6,748 nucleotides of DNA from Actinomycetota bacterium (GTDB lineage Bacteria > Actinomycetota > Actinomycetes > S36-B12 > UBA10799), in assembly GCA_030837445.1 (NCBI GenBank), contig JAUPKM010000152.1, forward strand, positions 1-6,748. The letters are read 5' to 3'. Positions within the stretch are counted from its first letter, which is position 1; each line of letters begins with the position of its first letter. Under the pieces are notes generated by a model, which did not search any database, had not been told where the DNA came from, and was given only the letters and a program-made list of their open reading frames with translations. The position numbers and the translations under genes were made by a program. Positions 1 to 4,528 of this stretch are shown piece after piece.

Positions 1-238
1 CCGCGGCTTTGGCCGCAGTCTCGCGCAGCACCTCCTCGACATCGGCGAGGTCCTCGGTGACAACTACCGAGACCTCCTCAGTGACGCCATTCTGGCCATC
101 TGCGACCGAACTCGACACGGAGTCGGACGCCGCCGCCTTCGCCCGTGTCCCTGCGGACTTACGCGGTGCGGCGGACTTGCGCGGCGTGGCGGACTTGCGC
201 GGCGTTGAGGACTTGCGCGGCGTGGCGGCTTCAGTCAT
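1..238 (-). CDS. Lys/Arg-rich N-terminus of an unidentified protein (partial, leaves window on the left)
   Basis: Seen: an ATG at 238-236 opens a frame of 79 codons that is still open at base 1. An in-frame TGA lies directly before the ATG, so translation cannot start further upstream. The product begins MTEAATPRKS and has four hexamer repeats of the type TPRKSA at about residues 6-29. A short Ala/Lys-rich stretch, a Ser-rich stretch and an acidic segment (residues 53-72, many Glu/Asp/Val) follow. Third codon positions are nearly all G or C, which supports coding on this strand. There is no signal peptide or membrane segment in the visible part. A basic disordered tail followed by an acidic segment is common in actinobacterial nucleic-acid-associated proteins (for example sigma-factor or DksA-like N-termini), but nothing here identifies the family. 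It is transcribed in the same direction as the chitinase, 82 bases downstream of it, apparently from its own promoter. Confidence 0.7.
   Translation of the reverse strand, partial: MTEAATPRKSSTPRKSATPRKSAAPRKSAGTRAKAAASDSVSSSVADGQNGVTEEVSVVVTEDLADVEEVLRETAAKAA
157..228 (-). repeat. Four tandem 18-bp units encoding Pro-Arg-Lys-Ser hexapeptides
   Basis: Units lie at 157-174, 175-192, 193-210 and 211-228. Units 2 and 4 are identical (acttgcgcggcgtggcgg on the plus strand), unit 3 differs at two positions and unit 1 at three. Read on the minus strand they encode TPRKSS, TPRKSA, TPRKSA and APRKSA. The near-identity at DNA level points to recent slippage or duplication rather than old protein-level selection. 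Confidence 0.85.
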
Positions 239-244
239 TCAAGC

Positions 245-274
245 ACTCTACCGACAGGCTGGAGATGGTGACAG
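245..274 (-). promoter_or_regulatory. Probable promoter of the 1-238 gene, leaderless type
   Basis: On the minus strand TAGAGT (250-245) matches the actinobacterial -10 pattern TANNNT. An 18-base spacer upstream leads to CTGTCA (274-269), which matches four of six bases of TTGACA. Only six bases separate the -10 hexamer from the ATG at 238, so transcription would begin at or next to the start codon. No Shine-Dalgarno is visible. Leaderless genes are common in Actinobacteria; this assignment is inferred from spacing alone. Confidence 0.5.
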
Positions 275-320
275 ACCCCCGGACGCCCGGCCTTCCTTGG
301 CGGCCTGGCCTGCATGGTCC

Positions 321-2135
321 TCAGCTGTTGAACGTCCTCGCATAGGCCCAAGTCGGGTTAAAGGTACCGCTGCAGTGCTCGGAGACCAACAAGGCGTTGT
401 TCGCACACGGTCGATCCCGTACCAGTGCCCACCACGCGATCATCCCGACATTGTTGGCCTTCGCCCAAGTCGTCACCTGCTGCGCGTTCGCGAGCGTGAA
501 CGTCTCTGGCTGGGTGTCGTTCAGGCCGATCATCGGGGTGATTCCCACACGGCTGATCCGCTGCGCATCGGTGGTCCCGGGGTACAGGAAGCCGATCTGC
601 TTCGCTGTGTTGGCCGCGGCATCGACGGCGGCCTGCCCCATGTTGGTCACCCCCGTGCCGTAGTCCATCGCCATGACATTGATGAGGTCGATGCGAGCAC
701 CGGCGGTTGCCGTGTCCTGGACAACTGCCAGAGCTGAGCTGGTCAGCCCATATGGCATCACTGGCAGGGTGAAGGTCACCGTCAAGGTTTTTCCTGCGGC
801 TGCCGCTTCTCGCTGAAGCTGGGCAATCGCCTGGCCGCGACGGGTGCTGGCCGCACGGTCGTGCTGAGCTCCGCTTTCGATGTCGAAATCGACGCGGTCC
901 AAGTTGTAGCGGTCGATCACCTTCTTGTAGGCCGCCTTGAGTGACGGAACATCCGTGCAAACCTCGGCCAATTCCTTGTTGGCCACTCCCCCGAAGCTTG
1001 CGGCGACCTTGCCGCCATTCGCCTGCACATGGGCAATCTGACCATTGAGGTAGTTGATCTGATCTCCGGTCGCATCTGGGCTTAGCGATGGGTACCCGCC
1101 CCACGCTGCTACGCAGGGACCCTGCGATGAGATGAAGCCCAAGTTGTAGGACTTGATGCCGGTTTGAGTCATCGCAGTCTTGATGTCGGGGCTTGGCCAG
1201 TCCGTGAAGTTGACGAACGGTGCAACCTTGAAGCCCGCCGGTAGCGGCGCGGGTGCAGGCACGGTTGGGGTTGGCGTTGGGGTTGGGGTTGGGGTTGACG
1301 TTGTGGTCGGAGTTGGGGTCGGCGTTGGCGTCGGTGAGACGCCACTGCAGGAGGTCACCGCCCAGTACTGCGGCGCCGCTGAGGGTGACCACCAGTTGGG
1401 GGCGAAGGTCGAGACGTATCCCTGACCGTTGAACGTCACTTTGTCGCCGACCTTGTATGCCGGCATCCCCGCGTAGGGCTGGACGAACGGAACGCAACTA
1501 CCGGTCGGTGTGGGGGTGGGAGTCGGCTTGACGGTCGGCGTCGGCGTCGGGGTCGGCTTGACGGTTGGCGTCGGTGTGGGGGTTGGAGTCGGCTTGACGG
1601 TTGGCGTCGGTGTGGGGGTGGGAGTCGGCTTGACGGTCGGCGTCGGCGTCGGAGTCGGCTTGACGGTTGGCGTCGGCGTCGGGGTCGGCTTGACGGTTGG
1701 CGTCGGTGTGGCGGCGGTCGTCACTGTGCAGGTGAAACCGGCGACCGTGCAGCTCGTCGGAACTCGGCCGCCGGCGACTTTGCTGGTCGCCACGAGGCCG
1801 AAGCTTTGACTACCGGAGGCCGCAAGGTTTGCGTTGTAGGAGGCCGCGGAGAAGGTCGTTCCCGAGGCTGCTGGAGCCGCAGTGGCATCCCAGACTGAAC
1901 TGACGCCTTGTGGCCAATTGACCGATACCTGCCAAGGACTCAGCGCCTTGGTCGACGTGTTCCTCAATACGGCGGCGACTTGGAACCCGCTACCCCAGTC
2001 ACTGGTCACATTCCACTGCAACTGCACCGTCGGCAGGGTCGCAGCACCGGCGGAGCCGCCGAAGGCGAGCGGTGCCGCGATAACCGCGGCGACCGTCGGT
2101 AGCAGGAGCAGGTTCACCTTCAGGTGTGTGTTCAT
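321..2135 (-). CDS. Secreted modular chitinase: CBM2 - CBM5/12 - GH18
   Basis: A probable extracellular chitinase (endo-acting hydrolysis of beta-1,4-N-acetylglucosamine chains), 604 residues from the chosen ATG. Domains: residues 1-32 are a Sec signal peptide (basic start, long hydrophobic core, SAGAA near the cleavage site). Residues 33-140 form a CBM2 with conserved Trp in SDWGSGF, SPWQV and SSVWDA. Residues 143-212 are a Pro-Thr linker. Residues 213-263 form a CBM5/12 chitin-binding module (YKVGDKVTFNGQGY, WW, YW). Residues 267-294 are a second Pro-Thr linker. Residues 300-602 are the GH18 barrel. The GH18 motif DxxDxDxE reads DRVDFDIE (413-420) with Glu420 (bases 878-876) as expected proton donor; SFGG, MAMDYG and a late AWW strand are also typical. 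The sequence resembles the actinobacterial GH18 branch related to Pyrococcus furiosus ChiA (from memory, unchecked). The ATG at 2135 is preferred over a TTG 16 codons upstream because it has a good Shine-Dalgarno and begins directly at the signal peptide. Confidence 0.93.
   Translation of the reverse strand: MNTHLKVNLLLLPTVAAVIAAPLAFGGSAGAATLPTVQLQWNVTSDWGSGFQVAAVLRNTSTKALSPWQVSVNWPQGVSSVWDATAAPAASGTTFSAASYNANLAASGSQSFGLVATSKVAGGRVPTSCTVAGFTCTVTTAATPTPTVKPTPTPTPTVKPTPTPTPTVKPTPTPTPTPTVKPTPTPTPTPTVKPTPTPTPTVKPTPTPTPTGSCVPFVQPYAGMPAYKVGDKVTFNGQGYVSTFAPNWWSPSAAPQYWAVTSCSGVSPTPTPTPTPTTTSTPTPTPTPTPTVPAPAPLPAGFKVAPFVNFTDWPSPDIKTAMTQTGIKSYNLGFISSQGPCVAAWGGYPSLSPDATGDQINYLNGQIAHVQANGGKVAASFGGVANKELAEVCTDVPSLKAAYKKVIDRYNLDRVDFDIESGAQHDRAASTRRGQAIAQLQREAAAAGKTLTVTFTLPVMPYGLTSSALAVVQDTATAGARIDLINVMAMDYGTGVTNMGQAAVDAAANTAKQIGFLYPGTTDAQRISRVGITPMIGLNDTQPETFTLANAQQVTTWAKANNVGMIAWWALVRDRPCANNALLVSEHCSGTFNPTWAYARTFNS
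1254..1337 (-). repeat. Second Pro-Thr linker repeat of the chitinase (between CBM5/12 and GH18)
   Basis: Low-complexity DNA of alternating Pro and Thr codons (plus-strand ggngtn hexamers) encoding PTPTPT runs with a TTTST break. It is shorter than the first linker and lacks its Val-Lys punctuation. It serves as a flexible, probably extended spacer between the chitin-binding module and the catalytic domain. Confidence 0.85.
1500..1709 (-). repeat. First Pro-Thr linker: six Val-Lys-punctuated tandem units in the chitinase
   Basis: The unit is VKPTPTPTPT, with Val codons beginning at 1694, 1664, 1634, 1598, 1568 and 1538-1532 on the minus strand. Units are 30 or 36 bp long, differing by one Pro-Thr pair. 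The recurring plus-strand marker is ggcttgacggt. Length differences in steps of 6 bp are what replication slippage would produce while keeping the reading frame, so linker length probably varies between strains. Confidence 0.85.
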
Positions 2136-2142
2136 TTTCCTA

Positions 2143-2149
2143 CTTCCCT
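2143..2149 (-). promoter_or_regulatory. Shine-Dalgarno of the chitinase gene
   Basis: Minus-strand AGGGAAG lies 7 bases upstream of the ATG at 2135. This strong site decides the start and excludes the upstream in-frame TTG at 2183. Confidence 0.75.
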
Positions 2150-2220
2150 GGCGTGCTTCCGGACTGGTGTCACTCGACTGCAAGGTGATTCCTCAACTTC
2201 CGATGAAACGGGGTGGCGCG

Positions 2221-2265
2221 CGGCAGCGTCCGTGGGTTCAAGGGTAGGTGACGGTTGCGCTGCCG
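2221..2265. repeat. Inverted repeat upstream of the chitinase gene
   Basis: CGGCAGCG (2221-2228) is the exact reverse complement of CGCTGCCG (2258-2265). Four more pairs (CCGT 2230-2233 with ACGG 2251-2254) follow inside after a small asymmetric bulge, leaving a 17-base loop. It starts 86 bases upstream of the chitinase ATG. No T-run follows on either strand, so a terminator is unlikely. It could be an operator or a 5' leader hairpin. The perfect arms are short enough that chance is not excluded. Confidence 0.4.
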
Positions 2266-2532
2266 GTCTGCCCCCTGAATTGGTGCCAACTCCTGATTCC
2301 CCAACGCGTTTCGAGGGGTTCACTCCGAGGCAGTAGACGGTCGAACCGCGTTGCGACCCGACACCTTGGCTTCGTACACCGGGCGGTCAGCTCACACGAG
2401 CAGTTTCGTCTCCGTGTCGGTTGCTGAACACTGCGCCGCTCCCACGCTCACAGGCAGCCGGCCCACCTGCGCGAAGTCCGCCCCTGCGATTGCCCGGCGA
2501 ACCTACTCTCCAACCTCGATGGCCTGAACACC

Positions 2533-2538
2533 TAGGCT
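2533..2538 (+). promoter_or_regulatory. Probable -10 element of a leaderless thioesterase transcript
   Basis: TAGGCT fits the actinobacterial -10 pattern TANNNT and ends 7 bases before the GTG start at 2546, placing the expected transcription start at the GTG itself. No Shine-Dalgarno precedes that GTG. No TTGACA-like -35 is visible at 16-18 bases spacing. Confidence 0.45.
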
Positions 2539-2545
2539 GGTCGCC

Positions 2546-3007
2546 GTGCCGACCGACCTCAATGAACCCAGCATCCAGGAGCGCTTTCTGCCCGAAATGA
2601 ACTGTTTCGGCTGCGGCCCAGCCAATCCCAAGGGTCTGAGACTGCGAAGTTTCGCGGCAGAGGTCGGCACGGTAGCCACCTTCAGCCCCTGGCCTGAACA
2701 CGACAATGGCCTGGGATACCTCAACGGCGGGATCATCTGCACTGTGATGGACTGCCACAGCGCCACCCCGATGATCCTTGAGGCCGAGCGCCTAGGTTTG
2801 GCTGAACACGCTGGACTGTTGCCCTTCGTCACCGCGGGTCTGGATGTCCGATACCTGCGCCCGACTCCGTTGGACCGACCCTCGCAGCTGCGGGCCGAGG
2901 TCGTCGACGCAACCGATTCGGCCATCACCATCACCGTGGAGCTAGCGTGCGACGGCAAGACGCGGGCCGCTGCAACGGCGCTCTGGAAGCGCTGGCGGCC
3001 GCGCTGA
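2546..3007 (+). CDS. PaaI-type hotdog-fold thioesterase
   Basis: A 153-residue cytoplasmic protein, the usual length for a single hotdog domain of the PaaI/4HBT superfamily, whose members hydrolyse acyl-CoA thioesters; the substrate cannot be read from sequence. Seen: an N-terminal CFGCGPANPKGLRLR motif (20-34) typical of one PaaI subgroup, then GLGYLNGGIICTVMDCHSA (55-73) corresponding to the central hotdog helix that carries the active-site Gly-Gly and acidic residue (here Asp69). The usual HGG is NGG (60-62). DVRYLRPTPL (100-109) and the Ala-rich last strand complete the fold. Start: an in-frame TGA at 2525-2527 leaves GTG 2546 as the only standard start before Met18, which would cut into the conserved Cys motif. 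It diverges from the chitinase and precedes a co-oriented lipoprotein gene by 93 bases. Confidence 0.85.
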   Translation: MPTDLNEPSIQERFLPEMNCFGCGPANPKGLRLRSFAAEVGTVATFSPWPEHDNGLGYLNGGIICTVMDCHSATPMILEAERLGLAEHAGLLPFVTAGLDVRYLRPTPLDRPSQLRAEVVDATDSAITITVELACDGKTRAAATALWKRWRPR

Positions 3008-3023
3008 TTGATGATCCACCTCA

Positions 3024-3043
3024 TCCCAGGACTTGTCCTGGGA
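3024..3043 (+). terminator. Strong hairpin just after the thioesterase gene, terminator-like without U-tract
   Basis: TCCCAGGAC (3024-3032) and GTCCTGGGA (3035-3043) are perfect reverse complements, in practice an 8-bp stem with a CTTG tetraloop. It begins 17 bases after the thioesterase stop. No T-run follows (cctctacc), which is common for actinobacterial terminators. It could instead be an RNA-stability or attenuation element between the two co-oriented genes. Confidence 0.55.
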
Positions 3044-3088
3044 CCTCTACCATTGGCCGGGACGTCAGCCTGCTCGGCTGCCAAACCT

Positions 3089-3093
3089 GGGAG
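3089..3093 (+). promoter_or_regulatory. Shine-Dalgarno of the lipoprotein gene
   Basis: GGGAG lies 7 bases before the ATG at 3101. It selects this start over the TTG at 3008 and ATG at 3011 in the same frame, which would put about 30 extra residues in front of the lipoprotein signal. Confidence 0.65.
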
Positions 3094-3100
3094 TCCATCA

Positions 3101-4444
3101 ATGACCACGACCTCCGCCGCACCCCCGCATAAGCGTCCTGGCCTCAGGGCGGGCAGCATCGGCCTCGTCGCAGCCGTACTCCTCCTCGCCGCATGTTCCT
3201 CGAACGCGGGGACCGACGAGTCACCTGCCTCGTCCGGTACGGCCGGTACGGCTGGCACGGCCTCGGCAGCCGGGAACCCGGCTTCGGCCGCCACGGCGAC
3301 CTCAGGGACCGCAGACGCAGCTACCCGCGCCGCCATCGAACAGGCGCTGGACGCCGCGATGGCCAAATACCAATTGAAGGCCGTGATCGTGCGGGTGACC
3401 AAGGGTGACCAGAACGTCTACACCGCGGCCCGGGGCGAGTCGATGACCGGGGTTCCCGCCACCCCCGCCATGCACTTTCGCAGCGGTGCCTTCGGCTTCA
3501 TGTATATCGGGCAAATCTTCGCCAAACTCGTCGACGCAAAGAAGGTGAGTCTCGACGACAAGCTGTCCAACTGGTTCCCCAACTACCCACGGGCCGACCA
3601 GATCACCATCAAGAACCTGCTGAATATGACTTCCGGCTACGCGGACTACGTCTACCAGCCCGCCATGCTGGCCAGTTCCGACCGCGACCCGTTCAGGCAG
3701 TGGACCGACGACGAGCTCATCGCGCTTGGGCTGAACGGTCCCGAACAGTTCGCCCCCGGCACGAACTGGGGCTATAGCCACACCAACTACGTGATCCTCG
3801 CCAAGGTGCTCGAGAAGGTGACTGGCGAGCCGATGGTCGATGTGATGTCGCAATACGTCCTCGAGCCGATGAACCTTACCCAAACTGGCAGCAACGGAGG
3901 CACACCCGCGATCCCGGAACCGGCGCTGCATGCCTTCACCTCCGAACGTGCCGAGTACCTGAAGGTGCCCGCCGGAACGCCATTCTATGAAGAGGCGACC
4001 TACTGGAATCCTTCTTGGACTACCGCAAAGGGAGCCGTTATCACCACCGACATCACGGACATGTCGACTTCGATGCAGATCGTCGGCTCAGGTTCGCAAG
4101 TCTCGCCCGAGATGTACGCCGCGCAGACCGGACCGAACCTTGTCGGATTCGGCACCAAAGACCCGACCGGAACCTGCTCCTCCTGCCGACCCAACACCGC
4201 CGAAATGTCCTATGGCCTCGGCGTGTGGCGGCTTGGAGACTGGCTCGCGCAGAACGCGAGTTTCGCCGGGCTCGCCTCCACCAGCGGCTACCTGCCCGCA
4301 GAGAAATTGACTGTCTCGGTGGCGATGACGTACCTTCCGGCAGCCTTCCAGGATGCCGCAGCCTACGGCACGTCAAGTTGGTCGACGTTTGCCGCCGTGG
4401 CAGGGGCGGTCGCACCCGGTCAAGCCCCGAAGAAGGCGAGCTGA
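3101..4444 (+). CDS. Exported lipoprotein of the serine beta-lactamase / class C PBP-like fold, catalytic residues lost
   Basis: 447 residues. The N-terminus has basic residues (HKRPGLR), a hydrophobic core and lipobox LLAAC with Cys32 as the expected lipid-anchored residue, so the mature protein sits on the outer face of the membrane. A low-complexity Ala/Ser/Thr/Gly tether (33-75) follows. From about residue 77 the sequence follows the beta-lactamase/peptidase S12 fold: HFRSGAFGF (125-133), SLDD (150-153), the conserved LLNMTSGYADY (173-183), WGYSHTNYVILAKVLEKVTG (223-242), LEPMNLTQT (254-262), YGLGVW (371-376) and a late GYLPAEKLTVSVAMTY (396-411). Aligned on flanking residues, the SxxK nucleophile motif is replaced: Ala130 (3488-3490) stands for Ser and Phe133 for Lys. 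YxN reads YSH (225-227), and no KTG or HxG is visible. Standard hydrolase or acylation chemistry is therefore unlikely; a ligand-binding or regulatory role is an inference. A CxxC (Cys359, Cys362) may form a disulfide. Confidence 0.85.
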   Translation: MTTTSAAPPHKRPGLRAGSIGLVAAVLLLAACSSNAGTDESPASSGTAGTAGTASAAGNPASAATATSGTADAATRAAIEQALDAAMAKYQLKAVIVRVTKGDQNVYTAARGESMTGVPATPAMHFRSGAFGFMYIGQIFAKLVDAKKVSLDDKLSNWFPNYPRADQITIKNLLNMTSGYADYVYQPAMLASSDRDPFRQWTDDELIALGLNGPEQFAPGTNWGYSHTNYVILAKVLEKVTGEPMVDVMSQYVLEPMNLTQTGSNGGTPAIPEPALHAFTSERAEYLKVPAGTPFYEEATYWNPSWTTAKGAVITTDITDMSTSMQIVGSGSQVSPEMYAAQTGPNLVGFGTKDPTGTCSSCRPNTAEMSYGLGVWRLGDWLAQNASFAGLASTSGYLPAEKLTVSVAMTYLPAAFQDAAAYGTSSWSTFAAVAGAVAPGQAPKKAS

Positions 4445-4452
4445 ACCAGGCC

Positions 4453-4469
4453 GCCGAACGAGTTTCGGC
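4453..4469. terminator. Weak hairpin in the convergent gap
   Basis: GCCGAA (4453-4458) and TTCGGC (4464-4469) pair with a 5-base loop in the 84-base gap between the stops of the lipoprotein and kinase genes. A shared terminator is expected here, but the stem is short and no T-run follows, so this is only a candidate. Confidence 0.25.
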
Positions 4470-4528
4470 AGAGTCGCGCGCTTGAGCCGTGCGGCGAGCA
4501 CCCAACGGCGGGCCACCACGGGTTGCGG

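Larger units (their letters stand above)
2136..2545. promoter_or_regulatory. Divergent intergenic region between the chitinase and thioesterase genes
   Basis: These 410 bases hold no convincing gene: short open frames on both strands lack a start site and a recognisable product. The region must contain the chitinase promoter (leftward) and the thioesterase promoter (rightward, see 2533-2538). For the chitinase, minus-strand TACCCT (2246-2241) fits TANNNT but has no good -35 partner, so I do not call it. Notable structure is the inverted repeat at 2221-2265 and an imperfect 20-bp palindrome at 2339-2358. I searched by eye for the DasR-type chitin-response palindrome (ACTGGTCTAGACCAGT). I found only a half-like ACTGGTGTCACT at 2163-2174, which is not convincing. 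Confidence 0.6.

Noticed and set aside
239..320. Terminator after the chitinase gene
   Set aside because: Only 4-bp GGCC arms could be paired, with no T-run; nothing here is convincing.
9..737. Long plus-strand open frame with ADLRG repeats
   Set aside because: It runs antisense through 417 bases of the well-supported chitinase and the minus-strand N-terminal gene. The repeat is the complement of the PRKS repeat, and the minus strand has the promoter and codon bias.
1500..1709. Possible CRISPR-like array
   Set aside because: The repeats have no unique spacers, vary by 6-bp steps and encode an in-frame linker.
1510..1809. Gly-Val repeat protein on the plus strand
   Set aside because: It is only the antisense reading of the Pro-Thr linker codons and has no independent support.
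2163..2174. Possible DasR (chitin-response) operator, ACTGGTGTCACT
   Set aside because: Only one half resembles the consensus. The second half does not match, and it lies only about 30 bases from the start codon.
2339..2358. Imperfect 20-bp palindrome GGTCGAACCGCGTTGCGACC
   Set aside because: Eight of ten base pairs match, but a match of this quality is expected fairly often by chance in 400 bases of GC-rich DNA, so it is not listed as an operator.
3008..3100. N-terminal extension of the lipoprotein from TTG 3008 or ATG 3011
   Set aside because: It would place a second hydrophobic stretch before the lipobox signal and overlap the hairpin. The ATG at 3101 has a good Shine-Dalgarno and a normal lipoprotein signal length.
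2503..3402. Minus-strand open frame of 299 codons
   Set aside because: Antisense to the thioesterase and the start of the lipoprotein. It is Ala/Arg-rich with no domain or start signal, typical of shadow frames in high-GC DNA.
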